DNA from: Rhizobiaceae bacterium
GTDB taxonomy: Bacteria; Pseudomonadota; Alphaproteobacteria; Rhizobiales; Rhizobiaceae
NCBI GenBank assembly: GCA_017644105.1
Contig: JAEPMD010000027.1
Location: forward strand, 1-45,101
DNA length: 45,101 bases
Direction: 5' to 3'
In this document: piece after piece, positions 33,729 to 42,510 of the stretch
How the letters are laid out: each line of letters begins with the position of its first letter
Position numbering within the stretch: position 1 is the stretch's first letter
The notes under the pieces: generated by a model
What the model was told of the DNA's origin: nothing
Seen by the model: the letters and a program-made list of their open reading frames with translations, nothing else
The model's database searches: none
Position numbers and translations under genes: made by a program

Positions 33729-34508
33729 TTATGAAATGGTGTCAGGTAGATCGACAGTTTCATGAATGTACCAATCATCTTGGCGAGAGAGGTTTTTCAA
33801 AACTCGTCGATAGCCATTCACTTCTAAAAGCCTTCGAATATTCTCGCGATTATCGGTATAGTTATGTTCCACAGTTATAAGATTGAAGCGATTTTGGGTG
33901 AAATCAAACGCGTTCAATATCTCAAATTCACTGCCCTCTGTATCGATGGATAAATAGTCGATTGTTTCCGGCGCATCATATTTTTTCAACAAATCGAGCA
34001 GTGAGATCGTCTGTAACTGATAAGAAGTTTTATTCTTCCGGCTGCTACTAAGATGATCAGTCCCTGCATAGGACGAAATTGTCGACAATTCTCCATTATC
34101 GATCATATCAAATTCAATAGTTTCACCGGATTGTTTCCAAACACAATCTGTTTCGATATGTGCTGACCTGTTTGATTTTAAATCGTCGTGCCAGGATCTT
34201 TCGGGCTCCGCCAAAATCCCTTGCCAACCAAACTTCTTCTCCAAAAGGTAGCTATTGCTGTTTAAAATCCCATCAGTGGCTCCAAAATCTACAAAATAGC
34301 CATTTCTTTTGAAACCAGAAACGATCAAAGCCATGATCTCTTGACCAGTTTGACTATGCGTTGAATGCCCAGTTTGTTTAAAAGCTATCAAATCAAAAAA
34401 TTGATGAATATCCTTTTTCAGCCCCCGGTAGCGTGGTTTGCGCAATCTGCGCTGTATCATGTGCTTGATTGTATTCAACATAAGTGCGTTCCCGAAAGCT
34501 TCTAACAC
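33729..34508 (-). CDS. FkbM-family methyltransferase
   Basis: A 259-residue SAM-dependent methyltransferase. YFVDFGATDGILNSNSYLLEKKFGWQGILAEPERSW is the SAM-binding start, with Asp-x-Gly in place of the more usual DVGAN…G, and DYLSIDTEGSEFEIL is the second FkbM motif. The N-terminal 60 residues are basic and could be partly noncoding leader; an internal ATG at codon 10 is an alternative start. These enzymes commonly O-methylate sugars, so a role in surface polysaccharide modification is plausible but unproven. Lower GC than the flanking ribosomal genes suggests a possible insertion between rpsI and argC. Confidence 0.9.
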   Translation of the reverse strand: MLEAFGNALMLNTIKHMIQRRLRKPRYRGLKKDIHQFFDLIAFKQTGHSTHSQTGQEIMALIVSGFKRNGYFVDFGATDGILNSNSYLLEKKFGWQGILAEPERSWHDDLKSNRSAHIETDCVWKQSGETIEFDMIDNGELSTISSYAGTDHLSSSRKNKTSYQLQTISLLDLLKKYDAPETIDYLSIDTEGSEFEILNAFDFTQNRFNLITVEHNYTDNRENIRRLLEVNGYRRVLKNLSRQDDWYIHETVDLPDTIS

Positions 34509-34543
34509 TTTAATATAATAGTAATTTTACGCGGAGTAGCTAC

Positions 34544-34570
34544 AAAAAAAGGCCGGAACAATGTCCGGCC
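34544..34570 (-). terminator. Rho-independent terminator of the rplM-rpsI operon
   Basis: On the minus strand GGCCGGA and TCCGGCC form a seven-base-pair stem (34551-34570) followed by seven T (34550-34544), 28 bases after the rpsI stop. Confidence 0.93.
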
Positions 34571-34597
34571 TCTTTGAAAACTTGTGTGTTCTGAAAC

Positions 34598-35143
34598 TTA
34601 ACGTTTTGAGAACTGGAAGCTACGACGGGCCTTCGCTTTACCGTATTTCTTACGCTCAACAACACGAGAATCGCGTGTGAGGAAGCCACCTTTTTTGAGC
34701 ACAGGGCGCAAAGCAGGTTCGTAGTTTGTCAAAGCTTTTGAGATGCCGTGACGAACAGCACCGGCTTGACCAGAAAGACCACCACCAGAACATGTGACAA
34801 CAACATCGTATTGTGTCGTACGATCTGCAGCAACAAGTGGCTGAAGAACAACCATTTGAAGTACAGGACGTGAGAAATACTCTGTGTAATCACGCTCAGT
34901 GCTTGAGTTTACAACCTTCTTGTCTTCAGCTTTGTCTTTACGAGCAGAGCTTTTTGACGGTGCGCCAACAACAGTGATTTTACCAGTGCCTGGTTTAATC
35001 CAAACACGAGCGATCGCGTCTTTACGCTTACCTGTTGCATATGCACGACCTTGGTCGTCTAGTTTTTGAACATATACTGGAGCCGCTTCGACTGCTTCTG
35101 CAGTTGCTTCACCAAGTTCAGCTAAGGATTCTAGCTCAGCCAT
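34598..35143 (-). CDS. rpsI: 30S ribosomal protein S9 with an inserted Lys-rich segment
   Basis: S9 binds the 16S rRNA head near the P-site, and its C-terminal tail ([14 protein letters not shown]) is intact. The N-terminal extension ([54 protein letters not shown]) is the rhizobial form. The protein has 181 residues against about 155 in relatives. The excess is at residues about 61-86 ([20 protein letters not shown] and flanks), between GKITV and [12 protein letters not shown], where relatives have only a short turn. The reading frame is uninterrupted. Confidence 0.97.
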   Translation of the reverse strand: MAELESLAELGEATAEAVEAAPVYVQKLDDQGRAYATGKRKDAIARVWIKPGTGKITVVGAPSKSSARKDKAEDKKVVNSSTERDYTEYFSRPVLQMVVLQPLVAADRTTQYDVVVTCSGGGLSGQAGAVRHGISKALTNYEPALRPVLKKGGFLTRDSRVVERKKYGKAKARRSFQFSKR

Positions 35144-35145
35144 GA

Positions 35146-35610
35146 TTAGGCGCTCCTTTTGTTTTTAGAGTTCATAGCTGCAACGTCTAGAACTTCTGGA
35201 GATTGTGCTTCATGCGGATGCTCAGCACCGGCATAAACGCGCAAGTTTTTCATTTGGCGACGGCCAAGCGGACCACGTGGGATCATACGCTCGATCGCTT
35301 TTTCAACAACACGCTCTGGGAAACGGCCTTCAATGATCGCACGTGCTGTACGCTCTTTGATGCCACCAGGATAGCCTGTGTGCCAGTAATATTTTTTCTC
35401 AGTGTATTTTTTGCCTGTCAAAACGACTTTTTCGGCATTAATGATGATAACGTTGTCGCCATCGTCAACATGAGGTGTGTAAGTGGCTTTGTGCTTACCG
35501 CGCAAACGCATGGCAACCAATGAAGCTAGACGACCAACAACGAGGCCTTCAGCATCGATAATGATCCACTTCTTTTCCACCTCAGCAGGTTTCTGCGTAA
35601 AGGTTTTCAT
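35146..35610 (-). CDS. rplM: 50S ribosomal protein L13
   Basis: A 154-residue L13 of normal length: [66 protein letters not shown] and [20 protein letters not shown]. It is first in the rplM-rpsI operon, two bases before rpsI. The transcript leader is about 160 bases from the promoter at 35777-35805. Confidence 0.98.
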   Translation of the reverse strand: MKTFTQKPAEVEKKWIIIDAEGLVVGRLASLVAMRLRGKHKATYTPHVDDGDNVIIINAEKVVLTGKKYTEKKYYWHTGYPGGIKERTARAIIEGRFPERVVEKAIERMIPRGPLGRRQMKNLRVYAGAEHPHEAQSPEVLDVAAMNSKNKRSA

Positions 35611-35776
35611 GAAATTATCTTTCTATGTTCGATCCAATCCCGGGCAGAATTCTTAAATGCTCTGCTCCATGTGGACATTTCTTGTTGCTTTAATTTGTGA
35701 AATTTTCGAGCTCTATGGCCGATTTAAACTGCACAAAAACAAATGCGGTCGAAAAACGACCACATCTATGTCGCGG

Positions 35777-35805
35777 CTTATAGGGGTGAATCGCATGTGG
35801 GTCAA
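35777..35805 (-). promoter_or_regulatory. Sigma-70-type promoter of rplM-rpsI
   Basis: On the minus strand TTGACC (35805-35800) and TATAAG (35782-35777) are separated by 17 bases, an excellent housekeeping promoter. The leader of about 160 bases (35611-35770) contains no gene and could carry autogenous control, though I cannot identify a named element. Confidence 0.8.
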
Positions 35806-35879
35806 GGGAAAAGCGTGTTATTTATTGCACACTAGAAGTGAATTTTAAGTGGGCTCAATCACAGATGTTAGAATGATGA

Positions 35880-36770
35880 TCAAACCTGATTGCTCAGTGC
35901 TATTTTCCGGCGTTTGGCAATACGGCCGCCAATGATCGTAATCGTGAGACCTGCTATAATGGTCGCAATACCAATTTGTGCCAACAGACTGATCTCTTCA
36001 TCGAGCAATATAATGCCGCCCAGCAGTCCGGAAACCGGGATGAGCAAGGCAAAGGGCGTCACATCTGCAGCTTTATATTTCGACAGCATTTTGCCCCAGA
36101 AGGAATAGCAAAATAGCGTCGACAGTAGCGATACATAAAGGACGACGGACACACCCAAAAATCCGATATTGGCCAAAGCATCAACGATACGGGTAGGACC
36201 TTCGAAATAAAGCGAGATAAACCAAATTGGTAGCGATGCATAAAGGCTCGCCCAGACAATGACTGACACAGCCGGCACATTGCCGGTTTGACGAAACAAC
36301 ATATTTGCGCTGGCCCAGCATATCGCGCTGATGACCACAAGGATGAAGCCGGTAAGATTAAAGCTGCCACCCTCATCAAACCCCATAATGGCAAGACCGG
36401 TAAATCCGACCAGAAGCCCAATTGCCTGGAATTTATCGATCCGCTCGCTAAAGAAGAAGAACGCGAGGATGATCGTGAAGAACACTTGTCCCTGAACCAC
36501 CACGGAAGACAGGCCAGCACCAAAACCAATATCCAGCGCAACAAACAGTAATGAGAATTTGATTATCCCGATAAAGAGCGCAATGCCCGCAATAATCCGC
36601 CAATCAATTTTCGGGCGCGGGATAAATATGACGGTCAATGCAACCACTGAAAACCGTAACGCGGATAACATAAGCGGTGGCAATTGATCCATTCCAAGCT
36701 TGGAAATGGCGAAGTTCAAGCCCCAGATAACGGTCACAATGATCAGTATAAAGATATCAACAATAGCCAT
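35880..36770 (-). CDS. EamA-family (DMT) transporter
   Basis: A 296-residue protein with ten predicted helices in two repeats (IVTVIWGLNFAISKLGMDQLPPLMLSALRF at the start; VQGQVFFTIILAFFFFSERIDKFQAIGLLVGFTGLAIM closing repeat 1; LLIPVSGLLGGIILLDEEISLLAQIGIATIIAGLTI near the end). It resembles amino-acid exporters of the RhaT/YdcZ-EamA group. Substrate unknown. It lies upstream of the rplM promoter and is probably a separate unit. Confidence 0.93.
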   Translation of the reverse strand: MAIVDIFILIIVTVIWGLNFAISKLGMDQLPPLMLSALRFSVVALTVIFIPRPKIDWRIIAGIALFIGIIKFSLLFVALDIGFGAGLSSVVVQGQVFFTIILAFFFFSERIDKFQAIGLLVGFTGLAIMGFDEGGSFNLTGFILVVISAICWASANMLFRQTGNVPAVSVIVWASLYASLPIWFISLYFEGPTRIVDALANIGFLGVSVVLYVSLLSTLFCYSFWGKMLSKYKAADVTPFALLIPVSGLLGGIILLDEEISLLAQIGIATIIAGLTITIIGGRIAKRRKIALSNQV

Positions 36771-36944
36771 GAAGAGGACTTAGCACTGATCTTAGCCCGC
36801 GACGAGTGTAAAAAATTGATCAATACATTTGATTATCTGATGGATAAACGCAGCGCTGCTTCAATGCCGAAAATGTGAATGGATATGACCCCCGCGTGAT
36901 TTATAGATCTGCTAAAAAATGTCGGTCGCAAAAGGGATACGCCA

Positions 36945-37532
36945 ATGAAAAAACTCGTAACAATCACCAGCCTCTTATCAGTTATATGGTTAGTACCAAT
37001 GCACACGGGTTATGCTACAGATGCCGATGGCAATGATACGTCCGGTGATTGGGTGGTCACCCATTATAAACCTTTTGGCTTATGGGATACCATTTGTGAC
37101 GAAGCCATTCGCAAAGGGAAAAAGGTCGAGCGCTGTTATATTCGCTACGTTGATGTGTTTAGCCCGGCACCTAAATTCGCTGCGCAATATGTATTTATCG
37201 AGCCGCAGGGGCAGGGATATAAGGTTGAATTTGGTATTGAACCTGGCACGACCTTTAACGGTGCATCACTAATGGTCCAAGATGGAGAGAATATCGTCTG
37301 GGATTATAATCCAAACGATTGCTTGGAACGCGGCGAGTGTTTTCTAACCGGAAATGACGCAGAAATTTTCATCCAAAGCATGGCTGATACCAAATCAAGT
37401 GAGCCAGTGCTTGTGTCGGATTTCAATGATCGCCATGGAACAGATCAGGTTTTGGAATGGGGGATTTCCAAGTTTGCAGATGCGCTTGAAGACTTTCAAA
37501 ATGAAAGCGATAAACGCGGCTTACGCAACTAG
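36945..37532 (+). CDS. Invasion-associated locus B (IalB)-like secreted protein
   Basis: A 195-residue protein with a Sec signal peptide (LVTITSLLSVIWLVPMHTGYA). SGDWVVTHYKPFGLWDTICDEA…ERCYIRYVDVFSPAPKFAAQYVFI is the typical IalB start, with a conserved cysteine pair, and NDCLERGECFLTGNDAEIF gives the second pair, so two disulfides are likely. IalB proteins are common in Hyphomicrobiales; the function outside Bartonella is unknown. AAAGGGA lies seven bases before the ATG. Confidence 0.85.
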   Translation: MKKLVTITSLLSVIWLVPMHTGYATDADGNDTSGDWVVTHYKPFGLWDTICDEAIRKGKKVERCYIRYVDVFSPAPKFAAQYVFIEPQGQGYKVEFGIEPGTTFNGASLMVQDGENIVWDYNPNDCLERGECFLTGNDAEIFIQSMADTKSSEPVLVSDFNDRHGTDQVLEWGISKFADALEDFQNESDKRGLRN

Positions 37533-37896
37533 GCAATATTGCCTATAATCTTAAACAAATCTAAATACGGGTAAGTATAAACTTACACTTAAATTTGTGC
37601 CGAAAACGAATTACTATTTCTAATTAGTAGTAGCAATTAAATACATAGTTGAAACCTATCAAAGTTTCATGCCTTATAGGTGGTAATCTACTAATTCTTT
37701 GGTACAAAAATTTCCGTAAGTATTTGACAAATATGCATTTTATTGCCAAAAGTAGCGCGTCGAATAAAGGTAAAATTCGGCGGGTCCACACATTGCAGCT
37801 AATACCGGAATGATATATACCTTGTTCCGCAAATTATGGGATTAATGGTCTCATTAAATGATGTTTTTGGGTGTTATTTAAAGGTTGGAATGCAAG
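37533..37896. other. AT-rich intergenic region
   Basis: 364 bases with no gene seen. AGGCAATATTGCCT (37531-37544) is a perfect palindrome over the end of the IalB-like gene, and GTAAGT-ATAA-ACTTAC (37571-37586) is a small hairpin; neither has a T-run. A TTGACA near 37730 lacks a good -10 at 17 bases. Confidence 0.5.
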
Positions 37897-38727
37897 ATGG
37901 ATGTTCGGCGGATAGCAGCTTTCTCAGATGGCAGATCAGGGGGAAATCCTGCTGGTGTTGTGATATCAGATGAGATGCCGGATCCGATCAAAATGCAAAA
38001 ACTTGCCGCTGAAATCGGATATTCTGAAACGGTATTTTCTTTCAAAAATGCCAAAGGTAAATGGCGCACACGATATTTCTCTCCTGAAACCGAAGTTCCC
38101 TTTTGCGGTCATGCGACAATTGCCTTAGGTGCAGCCCTAGCCGAGATACATGGGGAAGGCCGTTTTGAACTTGTACTCAACCATGCTGATATTTCTGTCG
38201 ATGGCTATAGTGCACGCGGTCAGTTTAGCGCATCGCTCTATTCTCCGCCGACCAAAAGCAAAGAACTAACCAATACGCAGATCAGTCCGATATTGGACCT
38301 TTTCGGATTAAGCCGCTCGCAGCTGGATTCTCGCATTTTGCCGGCTCGAATACATGCAGGTGCAGATCATTTTGTGCTTTGTCTGCGAGATCGTCATGAT
38401 TTAAAGCGCATGACATATGACCTTGGTGAAGGTCGCGAATTTATGCGCAAGAATGATATCATCACCATCATGTTGGTTCACATCAAGGAAGACCAATTGT
38501 TTGACGTTCGCAACGCCTTCGCGTCAGGCGGCGTGCTTGAAGATCCTGCAACTGGTGCTGCAGCCGCTGCATTTTCTGGTTATCTGCGCGACATCGACTG
38601 GCCCCATGAAAATCGGATCAAAATCATACAGGGTGAAGACATGAAGCAGCGTTCTGTTTTAAAGGCAGAATTCTCAGATGAGGCCGGCAGCGCCATCAAG
38701 GTTTCAGGCTCAACCCGAAAGCTCTGA
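37897..38727 (+). CDS. PhzF-family isomerase/epimerase-like protein
   Basis: A 276-residue protein of the diaminopimelate-epimerase fold. RIAAFSDGRSGGNPAGVVI, the catalytic-glutamate segment IGYSETVFSF, EVPFCGHATIALGAALAE and EDPATGAAAAAFSGYL are the family signature. PhzF relatives isomerise small cyclic or amino-acid substrates; this one's substrate is unknown. TTG 37885 also opens the frame, but ATG 37897 is preferred: GGAA lies five bases upstream and the family begins at MDV…AAF. Confidence 0.9.
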   Translation: MDVRRIAAFSDGRSGGNPAGVVISDEMPDPIKMQKLAAEIGYSETVFSFKNAKGKWRTRYFSPETEVPFCGHATIALGAALAEIHGEGRFELVLNHADISVDGYSARGQFSASLYSPPTKSKELTNTQISPILDLFGLSRSQLDSRILPARIHAGADHFVLCLRDRHDLKRMTYDLGEGREFMRKNDIITIMLVHIKEDQLFDVRNAFASGGVLEDPATGAAAAAFSGYLRDIDWPHENRIKIIQGEDMKQRSVLKAEFSDEAGSAIKVSGSTRKL

Positions 38728-38762
38728 CCAAACAAAATAGGGTTTGCGTAAATTTGCAACCC

Positions 38763-38797
38763 AAAAAAAGGCCCGTCAGTTTGACAGGCCTTCTTGT
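38763..38797. terminator. Bidirectional terminator between phzF-like and binding-protein genes
   Basis: AAGGCCCGTCA (38769-38778 region) pairs with TGACAGGCCTT (38782-38792) with one mismatch. T-rich sequence (TTCTTGTTT) follows on the plus strand and seven T on the minus strand, serving both convergent genes. Confidence 0.85.
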
Positions 38798-38814
38798 TTA
38801 TTTGATTCAAAAAC

Positions 38815-40410
38815 CTAGTTCACTGTTACCCAGCGCAGAATAAAGAAGTTATCCGTTCTCTGCGTGAGTGAAATATTGTCCTTTGTTGCCCAGATAAGAG
38901 GCTGAACATACATTGGAACATAAGCAACTTCGTCTTGGATTAGCTTATGCGCTTCATCCACAAGTGCCTGACGTTTTGTGTCATCAACTTCGGTTTGGAT
39001 CATCGGTAGCAATTCATCTACGCGGGCATTTGAATAGCCGCCAAAGTTCCATGAACCTAGTTTCTTTTCCGAATTTGGCGTTGAAGCCAAGAAGCGAATT
39101 GGGTGCTCAGCGTCAAATGTGCCTGGTGACCAACCAAGAAGGTACATGTCGAAATTGTCGGCACGAAGTTCAGGCCAGTACGCGCGAACCGGCATGGTTG
39201 ACAATTTGGCATCAACACCGATCTTCGCAAGCATTGAAGCAGCTGCACGGCAAATCGCTTCGTCATTGATATAGCGATCATTCGGGCACATGAGACCGAA
39301 GGAGAAGCCATCTGGATAGCCAGCTTCAGCGAGTAGCGCTTTTGAAGCTTCCGGGTCAAATGGCAAGCGATCTGCAAGGCCGGTTGAATAGGCGCGCATT
39401 TCTTTTGAAACCAGTTGAGATACAGGTTCGGCCGTGCCGCGCATCACTTTGCTCGTCAACGCACCAACGTCAATTGCCTGATAAATCGCCTGACGAACAC
39501 GCACATCCTGGAATGGGTTTTTGTCTTTGGTTTCATCAGAATATTTCAGTGCATCTGCTTCATGTCCGAAACCGAACATGATCACACGCGCTTCCACTCC
39601 TTCATGCACGGTAAAGCCATCACGGCCTTTCATTTGAGGCACATTTTGCAGCGGAATAGGGGCAATGAAATCAATCTCACCGGAAAGCAACGCAGCCATC
39701 CCGGTTGATGATTCACCGATCGGTGTGAAGATCGCCTCGGTGATGTTACTTTCCATGTCATCCCACCAATTTGCAAATGGCTTAAGCGTAGTTTTAACGC
39801 CGGGATCACGAGAAGCGAGCATGAAAGCGCCGGTTCCGTTCACATTGCGTGTAGCAAAGTTTTCCGCTTCTTTAGATGGACGCGCAGCATCATTGGCCTC
39901 CGTCCAGGTTTTATCCATGATCATGAAGTTAGCAATTGAATCTGGGAAAAGCGGGTTCGGTGCTTTGGTCATGAAGTCGATGGTATAATCGTCTTGCACA
40001 ATCACCTCAGAAACAGGTGCAAACCATGAACGAACATCAGCTTCTTCTGAGCTGGCGCGCTCATAAGAAAATAAAACGTCCTCGGCAGTAAAGGCTGAAC
40101 CATCGTGATATGTGACACCTTGGCGTAATTTGAAGCGCCAACCATCACCACCTAAAGCTTCCCAGCTTTCAGCCAGTGCAGGCTCAATTCGCATGGATTT
40201 GTTCCGGCGAACAAGGCCTTCATAGACATTGTTCAAGAAACCCAAAACGGGCGCAGAGTTTACAGCATGCGGATCCATCGTTTGTGGGTCAGTCGAACCT
40301 GCCCATTTAAAAGTCTCTGCAGATGCTGAAGTTAAGCCCACACCTAACGCGACACCAGCGATGATGCTGGATGCTAACAAGGAGCGTGCGGTTCGTTTTT
40401 TCATTGTCAT
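38815..40410 (-). CDS. Peptide/nickel-type ABC substrate-binding protein (SBP_bac_5)
   Basis: A 531-residue periplasmic protein with a Sec signal (SLLASSIIAGVALGVGLTSASA). ETFKWAGSTDPQTMDPHAVNSAPVLGFLNNVYEGLVRRNKSMRIEPALAESWE and WRFKLRQGVTYHDGSAFTAEDVLFSYERA are family 5 signatures. ATG 40410 is preferred over the upstream 40437 because GGGAGAA lies four bases before it and the signal peptide then has normal length. It is divergent from the permease/ATPase genes of the same importer. Ligand (peptide, opine or other) cannot be told from sequence. Confidence 0.93.
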   Translation of the reverse strand: MTMKKRTARSLLASSIIAGVALGVGLTSASAETFKWAGSTDPQTMDPHAVNSAPVLGFLNNVYEGLVRRNKSMRIEPALAESWEALGGDGWRFKLRQGVTYHDGSAFTAEDVLFSYERASSEEADVRSWFAPVSEVIVQDDYTIDFMTKAPNPLFPDSIANFMIMDKTWTEANDAARPSKEAENFATRNVNGTGAFMLASRDPGVKTTLKPFANWWDDMESNITEAIFTPIGESSTGMAALLSGEIDFIAPIPLQNVPQMKGRDGFTVHEGVEARVIMFGFGHEADALKYSDETKDKNPFQDVRVRQAIYQAIDVGALTSKVMRGTAEPVSQLVSKEMRAYSTGLADRLPFDPEASKALLAEAGYPDGFSFGLMCPNDRYINDEAICRAAASMLAKIGVDAKLSTMPVRAYWPELRADNFDMYLLGWSPGTFDAEHPIRFLASTPNSEKKLGSWNFGGYSNARVDELLPMIQTEVDDTKRQALVDEAHKLIQDEVAYVPMYVQPLIWATKDNISLTQRTDNFFILRWVTVN

Positions 40411-40519
40411 TGTGTTCTCCCAATTTTGTTTTCGCACAATAGTTCAGACCACAGCTTAGGAATAATAATTTGAGATGTCCAACGGTAAATCTGATAATAA
40501 AGCCGATGTCGGTTCACGA

Positions 40520-40533
40520 TTTGAAATTTCAAA
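40520..40533. repeat. Palindrome in the divergent region of the ABC importer
   Basis: TTTGAAATTTCAAA is a perfect 14-bp palindrome, flanked by GGTT (40511) and AACC (40532-40535). It lies between the divergent binding-protein and permease genes, where an operator for both would be expected. Confidence 0.45.
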
Positions 40534-40615
40534 CCATGATTTGTTGAAGGAATAAAAATTAGTCTGGTAATCGTATCCAAGCAATGTCAGGGTAGTGCGC
40601 TCGAAGGGGTGAATT

Positions 40616-41593
40616 ATGTTTGCTTATGTCTCTCGTAGACTTATACAATCCATATTTGTAATGCTGACGGTCAGTCTACTTGCATTTGCCATGTTCCGTT
40701 TTGTGGGGGATCCCATGGCGGTCATGGTGGGGCAGGAGACATCGATTGAGGATCAGGAACGATTGCGCGAGCAGCTGGGGCTCAACGACCCAGTTATTCA
40801 GCAATATGGTCGTTTTATTACCAACATGCTGACCGGCGAGTTCGGCTTTTCCTATCGCACGCGCCAACCCATTGGTGAGATGCTGCTTGAGCGCGCCCCG
40901 GCCACCATAGAACTTGGCATTGTTTCCTTATTGATATCCCTGATAGTCGGCATACCTGCGGGTATATATACCGCGCTGAGGAATGATGGGTTCTTATCGC
41001 AAACGATATTGATCACCACTTTGATCGGTATATCGATACCGACCTTTGTGATCGGGATATTTCTGATTTACTTATTTGGAGTCCAACTCGGCTGGCTGCC
41101 CACTTTCGGACGTGGCGAAGTGACCGAGATAGGGTGGTGGAAATCAAGTTTCTTTAGCTTGAAAGGCTTAGAAGCGCTTATACTACCTGCAATCACTTTG
41201 GGTATTTATCAGCTTACATTGACCATGCGTTTGGTGCGTTCAGAAATGCAGGATGTGCTTAATACCGATTTCATCAAATTTGCGGTGGCACGTGGGATCA
41301 ACTATCGCAGTATCCATTATCATCACGCATTGCGCAATTCGATGGTGCCGGTGATCACCATTATTGGATTGCAATTTGGCGGCGTGATCGCCTTTTCTAT
41401 TGTGACGGAAAGCGTATTCCAATGGCCGGGCATGGGATTGTTGTTCCTTGAGAGTATTCGCTATGTCGATATCCCTGTTATGGCGGTTTATCTCGTAATT
41501 ATCGCACTTGTGTTTGTCGTTATTAATTTGATCGTTGATATGCTTTATTTCGCAATAGATCCGCGTGTTCGACTTCAGCCGGAGGCAGGCTAA
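40616..41593 (+). CDS. ABC transporter permease, DppB/GsiC type
   Basis: A 325-residue inner-membrane protein with six helices: MFAYVSRRLIQSIFVMLTVSLLAFAMFRFVGDP start, EQLGLNDPVIQQYGRFITNMLTGEFGFSYRTRQPIGEML, and the EAA loop AVARGINYRSIHYHHALRNSMVPVITIIGLQFGGVIA. Typical first permease of a peptide/nickel-type importer. AAGGGG lies six bases before the ATG. Its stop overlaps the next start by one base (TAATG). Confidence 0.95.
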   Translation: MFAYVSRRLIQSIFVMLTVSLLAFAMFRFVGDPMAVMVGQETSIEDQERLREQLGLNDPVIQQYGRFITNMLTGEFGFSYRTRQPIGEMLLERAPATIELGIVSLLISLIVGIPAGIYTALRNDGFLSQTILITTLIGISIPTFVIGIFLIYLFGVQLGWLPTFGRGEVTEIGWWKSSFFSLKGLEALILPAITLGIYQLTLTMRLVRSEMQDVLNTDFIKFAVARGINYRSIHYHHALRNSMVPVITIIGLQFGGVIAFSIVTESVFQWPGMGLLFLESIRYVDIPVMAVYLVIIALVFVVINLIVDMLYFAIDPRVRLQPEAG

Positions 41594-42510
41594 TGTTGGA
41601 AGCTTGGCGCCGGATTAAAATCGAAAACGAATTCATCTATTTGTTTCTAAACAATCGCGTGGCACAGCTCGCTGCGCTGGTCGCAATTGTCTTTATACTA
41701 GGTGCCTTGTTAGCGCCGCTCATTGCACCATCGAACCCATATGATTTGTCGACATTTGATATTTTAGATAGCTTCACGCCACCTGCCTGGTCTGAAGGGG
41801 GTAATCCGCAATTCATCATTGGTACGGATGACCAAGGCCGCGATCTGTTGTCATCAATCATGTATGGCATGCGTTTGTCGCTCATTATTGGCGTTCTATC
41901 AGTCGCGTTCGCAGCGATCTTTGGGACAGCCATTGGCGTCGCAGCGGGCTATTTGGGTGGTCGATTTGATACGATTGTGATGCGTATTGCCGATGTGCAG
42001 TTAAGCCTGCCAGCGATTTTGACCGCGCTTTTAGTCGATGGAATCGCAAGAGGGTTATTGCCGCGCGAACAGCATGAAGATTTGTTGCTGGTGGTCTTAT
42101 CACTCGCAATCGGACTTTCCCTTTGGGTGAACTTTGCCAGAACCGCACGCGCATCCACCTTTGTGGAACGCAATAAGGAATATGTACAAGCGGCCGAGAT
42201 CATTGGTTTGCATCCAATCCGCATCATGTTGGTGGTGATATTGCCAAACATCTTAAGCCCGCTCCTAGTGATCGGAACAGTGGATTTAGCGGTGGCGATA
42301 TTGCTTGAAGCAACATTGAGCTTTTTGGGCGTCGGTGTCCCGCCAAATCAGCCGTCACTGGGGACATTGATCCGTATCGGGACGGAATATATCTTCTCAG
42401 GTGAATGGTGGATCGTGATCTTCCCATCATTTGCGCTGATCATTTTGATCATCTCAATCAATATTTTGGGCGATTTCTTCCGCGCTTATCTAAATCCGAG
42501 GTTGCGCTGA
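41593..42510 (+). CDS. ABC transporter permease, DppC/GsiD type
   Basis: A 305-residue partner permease: helix 1 in NNRVAQLAALVAIVFILGALLAPLIAPSNPYDL, then GTDDQGRDLLSSIMYGMRLSLIIGVLSVAFAAIFGTAIGVAAGYLGG, and the EAA loop EYVQAAEIIGLHPIRIMLVVILPNILSPLLVI. Coupled to genes on both sides by one-base stop/start overlaps (TAATG and TGATG). Confidence 0.95.
   Translation: MLEAWRRIKIENEFIYLFLNNRVAQLAALVAIVFILGALLAPLIAPSNPYDLSTFDILDSFTPPAWSEGGNPQFIIGTDDQGRDLLSSIMYGMRLSLIIGVLSVAFAAIFGTAIGVAAGYLGGRFDTIVMRIADVQLSLPAILTALLVDGIARGLLPREQHEDLLLVVLSLAIGLSLWVNFARTARASTFVERNKEYVQAAEIIGLHPIRIMLVVILPNILSPLLVIGTVDLAVAILLEATLSFLGVGVPPNQPSLGTLIRIGTEYIFSGEWWIVIFPSFALIILIISINILGDFFRAYLNPRLR

Noticed and set aside
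35657-35848. 63-codon frame on the plus strand upstream of rplM
   Set aside because: It lies over the rplM promoter and leader on the opposite strand, and has no ribosome-binding site or motif.
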